A stretch of 7,855 nucleotides of DNA, taken from positions 10,053-17,907 of the forward strand of contig NZGQ01000072.1 of the NCBI GenBank assembly GCA_002689565.1, written 5' to 3'. The notes beneath the pieces are model-generated. The model had not been told where the DNA came from. It did no database searches and saw only the letters and a list, made by a program, of their open reading frames with translations. Positions 1 through 5,428 of the stretch are shown piece after piece. Each line of letters starts with the position of its first letter. The stretch's first letter is position 1. Origin of the DNA: Methanobacteriota archaeon. GTDB taxonomy: Archaea; Thermoplasmatota; Poseidoniia; Poseidoniales; Poseidoniaceae. Both the position numbers and the translations under genes were made by a program.

Positions 1-924
1 GATCCTGATGAGTGGTTAATGTTAGACAATTATCAGGAGATGTTAGACCACGCAGAGTGGTTTAGACAAAACAATGTAATCATTGTACCACATGGCTCTC
101 TTGTTGAATATTTAGGAAGTGAAAATTTCAAAAATCTGCATGTTCCAACCTTTGGAAATAGAGGCATATTACACTGGGAAAGTAGTAGAGAGAGACAGCG
201 ACAGTGGCTCGAACAAGGTGGCTGTTCGATGCCGAAGGTCATTGATGACCCTCATGAGATCGACGGACCTGTTATCGTAAAATACGCTGGAGCGAAAGGA
301 GGAGAAGGTTACTTCATCGCTAGAGATTATCGCGATTTTAGAAGAAATGTAAAGTTGGAAGAAGAATACACCATCCAAGAATATGTATTGGGTTGTAGAT
401 ACTATCTGCACTTCTTTTTCGATCCTACTGCGGATGATGGGTTCCAGGTACAAGGCCGCGGCTCTAATGCCGGTAAGAATCTAGGACGTCTTGAATTAAT
501 GAGCATGGATAGAAGAGATGAGTCAAATGTTGATGAGTTCTACAAACTTGGAAGTTTGAGAGATTTAAGAGAAATGAGTCTTGAGCCTTCGTTCGTAGTT
601 ACTGGAAATCAACCGGTTGTTATCAGAGAGAGTCTTCTTCCTCGTGCATTCGAAATGGCTGAAGGAACTGTAGCTGCTTCATTTGAATTAGAAGAAGGCT
701 CTAGAGGAATGATTGGTTCATTCTGCTTGGAAACAATTGTCACTGACAAACTCGAATTCAGAGTATTCGAAATAAGTGCGAGAATTGTTGCTGGCTCCAA
801 CCCGTTTGTGGGAGGTTCACCTTACAGTGACATCAATGAACCATTCATGTCGACAGGAAGAAGGATTGCTCGAGCAATAAAGAAGGCTATCAAAAACGAT
901 TGCCTTGAACAGATTCTTTCCTAA
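1..924 (+). CDS. purP: FAICAR synthetase PurP (formate-dependent AICAR formyltransferase/ligase), 5'-truncated
   Basis: This is the C-terminal 307 residues of PurP, the archaeal ATP-grasp enzyme that uses ATP and formate to convert AICAR to FAICAR, the penultimate step of IMP synthesis, in the cytoplasm. The frame is open from base 1, so the Met at base 19 is probably internal; methanogen homologues are about 360 residues, so some 50-60 N-terminal residues lie outside the window. Counting from the first residue in view, recognisable blocks are VPHGS (29-33), VPTFGNRGILHWES (48-61), the glycine-rich GAKGGEGYF loop (97-105), MDRRDESNVD (169-178), VVTGNQPVVIRESLLP (199-214), GMIGSFCLE (236-244) and FEISARIVAGSNPF (256-269). 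A glycine-rich stretch before MDRR (about 142-162) looks longer than in the methanogen enzyme as I recall it. The gene converges on the 951-2771 gene with a 26-nt gap. The family call is firm. Confidence 0.93.
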   Translation, partial: DPDEWLMLDNYQEMLDHAEWFRQNNVIIVPHGSLVEYLGSENFKNLHVPTFGNRGILHWESSRERQRQWLEQGGCSMPKVIDDPHEIDGPVIVKYAGAKGGEGYFIARDYRDFRRNVKLEEEYTIQEYVLGCRYYLHFFFDPTADDGFQVQGRGSNAGKNLGRLELMSMDRRDESNVDEFYKLGSLRDLREMSLEPSFVVTGNQPVVIRESLLPRAFEMAEGTVAASFELEEGSRGMIGSFCLETIVTDKLEFRVFEISARIVAGSNPFVGGSPYSDINEPFMSTGRRIARAIKKAIKNDCLEQILS

Positions 925-933
925 TCAATCATC

Positions 934-938
934 AAAAA
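934..938 (-). terminator. candidate T-tract terminator for the coiled-coil/YfaP gene
   Basis: Read on the minus strand, a TATTTTTGAT stretch with five consecutive T lies 13 nt past the stop codon of the 951-2771 gene, inside the 26-nt convergent gap. Archaeal RNA polymerase commonly stops at short U-tracts without a hairpin, so this fits, but five T in AT-rich DNA is weak evidence. No comparable T-run follows purP on the plus strand. Confidence 0.3.
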
Positions 939-950
939 TAGTTCCAACAT

Positions 951-2771
951 TCAATCCTCAAGATCGAAAGTCCTTGCACCCTCACGAGAGAGACGTTCAT
1001 TGATTTCTTCAACTGTGTCCCTTGTTCCTTCGTCAAGCAAGTCACCTAGAATATCTGGAGATTCAACAACTTCTTCAGCTTGATTCGGCTCTTCAATACC
1101 GTCCCATTCTCCACTATCAAGAGCAGCTAATCTTGCCTGAGCATCACTAGCATTAGAAGCCCTTGTTTCCGGGTCATCAATAGTAAACTCACAAATCAGC
1201 ATAATTGGATCACCGTGAGTGATTTCCCCTTCATACTCAAGAATATCTCCGCCTGCGTTACAGACTACCTTGAACTTGGTTGGGTCTCTTGAGCGTCGCT
1301 TCTTGTGTTTCTTGTAGTGATGGACATATGCCTTGTAAGTTCCACCTGGAGCCTTTCCTTCTGGCCATACTACGTTTTCAACAGGCTTCTTTGTCTCAGG
1401 CCTTACATTGGCATCTACATCCAATTCTCCATCACAAGCAGATTCTCTGTTTCCACCATGTATTCTTTCACCAGATGGACAGACAACGTGTAAATCAAGG
1501 TCATTGTAATTGTTCCACATTAGAGAAATCTGAACATCAGATGACTTCGCACCTTCTCTCTCTAGTCTTTCTCTAAGTTCCTTAAGGGCGTGCTCTGTAG
1601 CCTTAATCGATTCCAGTTCATCCGCTTCATTGGCTACAATTTCTGCTAGGCGTTCTTCTTCTGCTTCAGCGATTTCAACCTGCCTTTGCTCTTCTAATTC
1701 GATCGCAATACGTTCTTCTTCAGCAATTCTTTCAGTTTCTTGAGTGATTAGAGCCTGCTCAATCTCTTGTTCTGAACCTCTTTCCTCCGGAGCTTCAAGA
1801 CTGAACTCACAGACAAGCATAATCGGGTCACCTGAAGACAAAGCACCTTCATAGTGCTTGATCTCTCCACCAGAATTTACTACAACACGGAAACTTGTGG
1901 GATCCTTTGAACGTCGCTTCTTATGCTTCTTGTAATGATGAACATATACCTTATACTCACCAGGAGGTGCTTTGAAGTCAGGCCAGACAATATTCTCAAC
2001 TGGTTTCTTCGTTTCTGGACGAACATTCGCATCAACGTCAAGTTCTCCACCACATTCTGAATTCTTGTTACCACCGTGGATTCTCTCTCCAGATGGACAT
2101 AGTACGTGTAAATCTAAGTCGTTGTAATTGTCCCACATCAATGAAACTTGTACTTCTGAACTCTTTGCACCCTCTCTTTCCAAGCGCTTTTCCAATTCTA
2201 TGTCCGCCTGTTCTGAAGCCATTTGTTCCTCAAGTGCATCAGATTCTTTTTGAGCTTCAATTTCGGTTTGTCTCTCTTCTTCAGCCTCTTCCAAATCACG
2301 CTGCCTTTCTGCTTCTCTCTCTGCTGCAAGGCGTTCTTCTTCGGCTTGACGTTCTGCTTCTCTCTCTGCTGCAAGCCTGCGTGCTTCTTCCAATTCCGCT
2401 TCTCTTGCTGCCTCGTACTCCTCTTTCTTGCGAGCTTCCTCGGCCTCAATCTCAGCTAGTCTGGCCTTTTCGTCTGCCAATAATTTAGCAGCGGCTTCTT
2501 CAGCCAATTTCTTACGAACTTCTTCTTCGGCGAGTGCTATTGCTTTCTCATCTCTTCGCCTAGCACTTAGATGGCGCTCGACCTCTGCTAGTTTTCGATC
2601 AAACTCATTGTGAGCCTGTGAAAAATCAGGGGTACCACGGCGAGTTAAATCTTGACGATGAATCGTCATTGACCGCGTATTTCTGTCATCATTACGTACT
2701 AACATGAACCAAATACCAAGGAGGAACGCTCCCCCGAGGATACCAATCATCAGCCAAGATGTGAAGTCCAT
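951..2771 (-). CDS. Membrane-anchored coiled-coil protein with two YfaP/DUF2135-like domains, function unknown
   Basis: No named gene is recognised. The 606-residue protein starts with one hydrophobic helix (about 6-25, SWLMIGILGGAFLLGIWFML). Arg-rich RNDDRNTR follows it and no positive charge precedes it; the positive-inside rule then puts the body in the cytoplasm, but topology is uncertain. Next is a Glu/Ala/Arg-rich probable coiled coil (about 57-200) with a 15-residue internal repeat (RLAAEREAERQ at 132 and 147). Two beta-rich domains (196-329 and 402-535) follow, each with the YfaP/DUF2135-like pattern LMW[DN]NYNDLDLHV.CPSGE, GELDVDANV and a YKxYVHHY strand. A second charged helix (about 331-408) separates them. 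Each domain carries a very basic loop, YKKHKKRRS. The acidic tail ends at RLSREGAR (593-600), echoing the RLEREGAKSS that opens each domain. The start is supported by a TATA-like box 24-32 nt upstream. The gene is divergent from the HTH_10 regulator and convergent with purP. It could be a scaffold or envelope-associated factor; this is inference. Confidence 0.85.
   Translation of the reverse strand: MDFTSWLMIGILGGAFLLGIWFMLVRNDDRNTRSMTIHRQDLTRRGTPDFSQAHNEFDRKLAEVERHLSARRRDEKAIALAEEEVRKKLAEEAAAKLLADEKARLAEIEAEEARKKEEYEAAREAELEEARRLAAEREAERQAEEERLAAEREAERQRDLEEAEEERQTEIEAQKESDALEEQMASEQADIELEKRLEREGAKSSEVQVSLMWDNYNDLDLHVLCPSGERIHGGNKNSECGGELDVDANVRPETKKPVENIVWPDFKAPPGEYKVYVHHYKKHKKRRSKDPTSFRVVVNSGGEIKHYEGALSSGDPIMLVCEFSLEAPEERGSEQEIEQALITQETERIAEEERIAIELEEQRQVEIAEAEEERLAEIVANEADELESIKATEHALKELRERLEREGAKSSDVQISLMWNNYNDLDLHVVCPSGERIHGGNRESACDGELDVDANVRPETKKPVENVVWPEGKAPGGTYKAYVHHYKKHKKRRSRDPTKFKVVCNAGGDILEYEGEITHGDPIMLICEFTIDDPETRASNASDAQARLAALDSGEWDGIEEPNQAEEVVESPDILGDLLDEGTRDTVEEINERLSREGARTFDLED
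1167..1568 (-). repeat. second copy of the YfaP-like domain unit (residues 402-535)
   Basis: This stretch encodes a 134-residue unit that aligns without gaps to the unit at 1785-2186, offset by 206 residues. By hand count about 103 of 134 residues are identical. At DNA level many third codon positions differ, so the duplication is not recent and the protein sequence has been held by selection or by partial conversion. It includes CPSGERIHGGN, DVDANVRPETKKPVEN and the basic HHYKKHKKRRSRD loop. Confidence 0.9.
1785..2186 (-). repeat. first copy of the YfaP-like domain unit (residues 196-329)
   Basis: First of the two 134-residue units in the coiled-coil/YfaP protein. It opens with RLEREGAKSS, runs through LMWDNYNDLDLHVLCPSGE and GGELDVDANV, and closes with GDPIMLVCEF. 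Three cysteines (225, 240, 321) have counterparts in the other copy (431, 446, 527). Most of the differences between copies that are not conservative fall near residues 236-241, 265-272 and 305-313, likely surface loops. Confidence 0.9.
2307..2375 (-). repeat. 24-bp perfect direct repeat, 45-bp period, in the coiled-coil region
   Basis: The 24 bases at 2307-2330 recur exactly at 2352-2375. The 45-bp period equals 15 residues and encodes the duplicated LAAEREAE segment within RLAAEREAERQ (residues 132-142 and 147-157). The exact DNA match, unlike the diverged domain units, points to a recent slippage-type expansion of the helix. Confidence 0.85.
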
Positions 2772-2794
2772 TAGCCAAGCCTAAAACAAACTAA

Positions 2795-2803
2795 GTATTA
2801 TTT
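2795..2803 (-). promoter_or_regulatory. TATA-like box for the coiled-coil/YfaP gene, probable leaderless transcript
   Basis: Minus-strand AAATAATAC lies 24-32 nt upstream of the ATG at 2771, where an archaeal TATA box would sit if transcription started at the start codon. Purine-rich GATGG precedes it, compatible with a BRE. There is no Shine-Dalgarno sequence ahead of the ATG, which agrees with a leaderless mRNA. Confidence 0.55.
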
Positions 2804-2808
2804 CCATC

Positions 2809-2815
2809 GCCTATA
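2809..2815 (-). promoter_or_regulatory. TATAGGC element upstream of the leftward TATA box
   Basis: Minus-strand TATAGGC starts 44 nt upstream of the start codon of the 951-2771 gene, and five bases separate it from the TATA-like box. The same heptamer starts 43 nt upstream of the HTH_10 start codon, seven bases before its TATA-like box (2933-2939). The matching position in both divergent promoters suggests a shared regulator site or promoter element. It is short, so chance is possible. Confidence 0.35.
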
Positions 2816-2913
2816 ATCATGAGAAAAAATCACCAAAAAAAGATTTATTGTGAGAAATCCTTTACTTTATCCACTAAATCAATTGCATGTTTAACACACC
2901 TACCAGATAATTT

Positions 2914-2939
2914 CTGTTAACAGCCTATTGCATATAGGC
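2914..2939. promoter_or_regulatory. two abutting palindromes, candidate operator for the HTH_10/aro genes
   Basis: A perfect 10-bp palindrome, CTGTTAACAG (2914-2923), runs directly into a 17-bp inverted repeat, GCCTATTGCATATAGGC (2923-2939; six-bp arms around TGCAT). The pair ends seven bases before the TATA-like box of the HTH_10 gene. ACAG (2942-2945) and CTGT (2956-2959) further bracket that box, repeating the half-site of the first palindrome. Placement and symmetry suit a dimeric regulator, possibly the adjacent HTH_10 protein acting on its own gene. Binding is inferred only. Confidence 0.45.
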
Positions 2940-2946
2940 CCACAGT

Positions 2947-2954
2947 TGATATAC
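2947..2954 (+). promoter_or_regulatory. TATA-like box for the HTH_10 gene and aro train
   Basis: TGATATAC is centred about 25 nt upstream of the ATG at 2976, the spacing expected for a leaderless archaeal transcript starting at or next to the start codon. The bases between (CTGTTTAAGAACACCACACC) contain no Shine-Dalgarno sequence. This is probably the main promoter for the rightward genes because no later gap in the train is long. Confidence 0.5.
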
Positions 2955-2975
2955 TCTGTTTAAGAACACCACACC

Positions 2976-3635
2976 ATGCGAGAAGTTCAACTTAAGTGGA
3001 ATCCAGAGTCTGTAGTTAATTCAGATATCGGTCTTATTACCAAAGTTGCTTCTAAATTCGAAGTTGTAGCGCACTTGGAAGTCACAAAAATAGGTGTTAG
3101 ACAATTAGTAAATATTTCATTCAAAGAAGACAAAGGATCTGAAGATCTCAACGAGGTCCCTTATCTTGAGGTAGAAGGGCCATTGAACCCTTATCCAATA
3201 CCTGGAAAGGGTGAGACTGGTTATGTGGTTGTATGGAATAAGCATCCGCTTTCTGTTGCTGCAATTAATTTTGACAGCTTACACGTAATCCCTCCGTATC
3301 TAATTGGAGAAGATGGTGTTCAAATCACAATAAGAGGCCTTCCTGAGGGGGTTAGTGGCTTTCTGAAAGCAGCTAGAGCATTGCTACCCCCTGACAATGT
3401 AAATGTCGTGGATATCGCTGAAATAGAGGATAGTATAATGAAAATACTTACTCCTAAGCAACTGGAAGTTGCTGTTTTCGCTGTACAATCTGGATACTAC
3501 AAAAACCCACGACAGATAAGCAAAAAAGAACTTTCTGAACTTACTGAAATTCCACGATCTACATTGCAGGAGCACTTATCCAAAGCAGAAGCAGCATTGG
3601 TTGAATGGGCCGTAAACACTCATCTGTCAAAATGA
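2976..3635 (+). CDS. HTH_10 (bacterio-opsin-activator-type) transcriptional regulator
   Basis: A 219-residue probable DNA-binding regulator. The C-terminal part (about 157-210) fits the archaeal HTH_10 family: LTPKQLEVAVFAVQSGYY, then an NPRQISKKELSEL segment, then EIPRSTLQEHLSKAEAAL, where the recognition helix should lie (about 192-206). The N-terminal 150 residues form a mixed alpha/beta region with no PAS or GAF signature I can recognise; comparable regulators often carry a sensory domain there, so this part may bind a ligand. The ATG is the first in frame after a TATA-like box 25 nt upstream. The stop is 36 nt before the preferred ATG of ADH synthase, so co-transcription with the aro genes is likely, and palindromes just upstream suggest autoregulation. 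A role in controlling aromatic or aspartate-family synthesis is inferred from position. Confidence 0.85.
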   Translation: MREVQLKWNPESVVNSDIGLITKVASKFEVVAHLEVTKIGVRQLVNISFKEDKGSEDLNEVPYLEVEGPLNPYPIPGKGETGYVVVWNKHPLSVAAINFDSLHVIPPYLIGEDGVQITIRGLPEGVSGFLKAARALLPPDNVNVVDIAEIEDSIMKILTPKQLEVAVFAVQSGYYKNPRQISKKELSELTEIPRSTLQEHLSKAEAALVEWAVNTHLSK

Positions 3636-3642
3636 GAAAGCC

Positions 3643-3650
3643 TTGTATTC
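3643..3650 (+). promoter_or_regulatory. weak TATA-like box before ADH synthase
   Basis: TTGTATTC is centred about 25 nt upstream of the ATG at 3672 and could support an internal leaderless promoter. That placement, and the lack of a Shine-Dalgarno sequence, favours the ATG at 3672 over the GTG at 3666. The match to a TATA box is poor, and read-through from the regulator gene would serve equally well. Confidence 0.25.
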
Positions 3651-3671
3651 ACCCACCTTATCCCTGTGTAC

Positions 3672-4442
3672 ATGAGCGAGATGGACACACTGCTTCCCGG
3701 CGGAAAAGGAGTGTGGATACCAATTGACCACGGAGTTTCTGATTTTCCTGTAAAGGGGTTGGAAAACTTAGATCAAATTATCGAACAAATATCTCATGCT
3801 GATGCAATTGTTGCCCAAAAAGGAGTTGTTTCCCACTACTCTTCAAGTGGGGCGAATTTTGTAGCACACCTTTCAGTATCGACTCGTCATGCTGGTAAAA
3901 GAAGCAGTGACAAAATGCTAGTTGGTAGTGTGGAAGAGGCTTTGTCAAGAGGTGCAAAGGGAGTTAGTGTTCAAGTCAATATGGGTAGCCCCGCAGAACC
4001 AGAAATGATTGATAGATTAGGTCTGATTACACAAGATTCTCATTATCTGGATTGTCCAGTACTCGGTATGATTTATCCTCGTGGTAAATATCTGAATGTC
4101 ATGGAGGAAGATGATACAGATGGAGCAGCCCATGCTGCTAGATTAGCGTTTGAATTAGGATGCCAGGTTGTAAAAACAAAATGGACTGGTTCGATTGAAT
4201 CCTTCAAAAAAGTCACCTCTGCTGTTCCAATCCCTGTTCTAATCGCAGGCGGCCCTGCCGGCTCTAGTACCAAAGAAATACTAACCATTGTTGAACAAGC
4301 AATGCAAGCTGGAGCAGGAGGCGTGTGTATGGGAAGGCAAGTTTTCTCTCACTCAAATCCAAAGGGTATGGTCTCAGCCCTCAAGGCTATCATTCATGAT
4401 AGTGCAAACGTAGAACAGGCCATGCAGGAATTTGGGCTGTGA
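3672..4442 (+). CDS. aroA': 2-amino-3,7-dideoxy-D-threo-hept-6-ulosonate (ADH) synthase
   Basis: First enzyme of the archaeal aromatic pathway: it condenses L-aspartate semialdehyde with 6-deoxy-5-ketofructose 1-phosphate (family: class I FBP aldolase-like TIM barrel, compare MJ0400), replacing DAHP synthase. Residues below are numbered from the upstream in-frame GTG at 3666; subtract 2 for the ATG start. Seen are the IDHGVSDFPVKGL motif with Asp21, MIYPRGKY with Tyr137, and VVKTKWTG with the likely Schiff-base Lys170, matching the Asp/Tyr/Lys set of MJ0400. AGGPAG (194-199) and GAGGVCMGRQVF (216-227) form the phosphate-binding end of the barrel. At 256 residues it lacks about a dozen N-terminal residues compared with the methanogen enzyme. 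The family also includes true FBP aldolases, but the next gene being dehydroquinate synthase II settles the assignment. Its stop is five nt before that gene. Confidence 0.92.
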   Translation: MSEMDTLLPGGKGVWIPIDHGVSDFPVKGLENLDQIIEQISHADAIVAQKGVVSHYSSSGANFVAHLSVSTRHAGKRSSDKMLVGSVEEALSRGAKGVSVQVNMGSPAEPEMIDRLGLITQDSHYLDCPVLGMIYPRGKYLNVMEEDDTDGAAHAARLAFELGCQVVKTKWTGSIESFKKVTSAVPIPVLIAGGPAGSSTKEILTIVEQAMQAGAGGVCMGRQVFSHSNPKGMVSALKAIIHDSANVEQAMQEFGL

Positions 4443-4447
4443 TATAA

Positions 4448-5419
4448 ATGCAAATCTGGCTCGAGGATGGAGAACGCCAACATGGTGTAGATCTTGTTCG
4501 GGGTGAAGATTTAGAAATTGATGGTGATGCACTATACGTCAATGGAAAACAAGTAGGTCGAAAGGTCGACGTCAGTAATTCAGAGGGACAAGCCAAGGCA
4601 AGAGCAATGGCGGGCAGTGTAGAATGGGTTCTGCTCGACTTAGGAGAATGGAAAATGATTCCAATCGAAAATATCATCGCTGCATGTGACGGTGGACCAA
4701 CAAAAGTAGCAGCACGTATTTCTTCTGCTGAACAAGTACTTGGGGCAGCTTTTGCATTACAAATAGGAGTTGATGCATTATTGGTTGACAAAAAAACCCT
4801 ACCAACCGCCCTAATCGCAAAATCACAAAGAGGAGAACCTGTATCAAAACCGATTGAAAGAAAATCATCAACAAACTATGATTTGTCCTTTGTAGAAGTC
4901 ACAGAAGTAAAGGAAGGAGGAGTAGGAGACAGAGTATGTGTTGATCTAACAACCATGCTCGACTCGGGAGAAGGTATGCTTGTCGGCTCTAGTTCTGGTT
5001 CAATGGTTCTAGTCCATGGAGAAACTGTAGAATCCGAATTCGTACCTACACGCCCATTTAGGGTAAATGCTGGTGCATTACACTCCTACATCATGATGGC
5101 AGATGGTTCCACGTCATATCTTAGCGAACTGAAAATGGGAGATAGAGTACTTGTAATTTCTAGCGATTCCTCTAGCCGCCCAGCAGTAGTGGGAAGGGTA
5201 AAAATTGAGAGTAGGCCATTTATTTTATTCAAATGGAAAGATGAAAAGCATAATGAATCAGGAGCACTCCTGCAACAAGCAGAGACAGTGAGGCTCATTT
5301 CAGATTCTGGATTAATTTCGATAACAGGGCTGAAACCTGGTATGAAATTACTTGGATGGTCTGGAGGGTCTGGACGACACGTCGGACAAGAAATTAGTGC
5401 AACAGTCAAAGAGAAATGA
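4448..5419 (+). CDS. aroB': 3-dehydroquinate synthase II
   Basis: Converts ADH to 3-dehydroquinate by NAD-dependent oxidative deamination and cyclisation, the partner step to ADH synthase in archaea; it is unrelated to bacterial AroB. The 323 residues carry family blocks: LGEWKMIPIENIIA (65-78), AFALQIGVDALLVD (101-114), VGDRVCVDL (159-167), GEGMLVGSSSGSMVLVHGET (174-193), then EFVPTRPFRVNAGALHSYI (197-215), YLSELKMGDRVLV (224-236), VVGRVKIESRP (247-257), QQAETVRLIS (276-285) and LKPGMKLL (295-302). The first 55 residues match the family poorly and the protein is somewhat shorter than the roughly 360-residue methanogen enzyme, so the N-terminal part is reduced. The ATG is five nt after the previous stop (TGATATAAATG) with no clear ribosome site, so translational coupling is likely. 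Confidence 0.93.
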   Translation: MQIWLEDGERQHGVDLVRGEDLEIDGDALYVNGKQVGRKVDVSNSEGQAKARAMAGSVEWVLLDLGEWKMIPIENIIAACDGGPTKVAARISSAEQVLGAAFALQIGVDALLVDKKTLPTALIAKSQRGEPVSKPIERKSSTNYDLSFVEVTEVKEGGVGDRVCVDLTTMLDSGEGMLVGSSSGSMVLVHGETVESEFVPTRPFRVNAGALHSYIMMADGSTSYLSELKMGDRVLVISSDSSSRPAVVGRVKIESRPFILFKWKDEKHNESGALLQQAETVRLISDSGLISITGLKPGMKLLGWSGGSGRHVGQEISATVKEK

Positions 5420-5424
5420 GGCGG
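5418..5424 (+). promoter_or_regulatory. possible ribosome binding site for shikimate kinase
   Basis: GAGGCGG overlaps the TGA of the dehydroquinate synthase gene and leaves four bases before the ATG at 5429. GAGG can pair with the CCUCC end of archaeal 16S rRNA. It supports this ATG and coupled translation. Confidence 0.4.
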
Positions 5425-5428
5425 TTTA

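Noticed and set aside
1..4. The window begins with GATC, which could be a cloning-site boundary
   Set aside because: A four-base match at a window edge carries no weight and the purP frame simply continues upstream.
2093..2488. A 131-codon open frame on the plus strand opposite the coiled-coil gene, Leu/Phe/Cys-rich
   Set aside because: It mirrors the Glu/Lys/Arg-rich coiled-coil codons on the other strand (GAA/GAG/AAG read as TTC/CTC/CTT), which gives a false hydrophobic protein. There is no promoter or ribosome site, and the minus-strand gene is well supported.
2823..2842. A-runs in the intergenic region (six and seven A) considered as terminators on the minus strand
   Set aside because: They lie upstream of the leftward gene, with no gene reading into them on that strand. 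They are more likely AT-rich promoter-flanking DNA.
3633..3671. The HTH_10 stop (TGA) and ADH synthase are in the same frame with no other stop between, suggesting a fusion or recoding
   Set aside because: Only about ten codons lie between, so an open stretch is expected by chance. Both proteins are complete without it and there is no recoding signal.
3672..4442. Fructose-1,6-bisphosphate aldolase (class I, archaeal) as an alternative call
   Set aside because: The two families are related, but the VKTKWTG and IDHGVSDFP motifs and the immediate pairing with dehydroquinate synthase II, shikimate kinase and chorismate synthase fit ADH synthase better.
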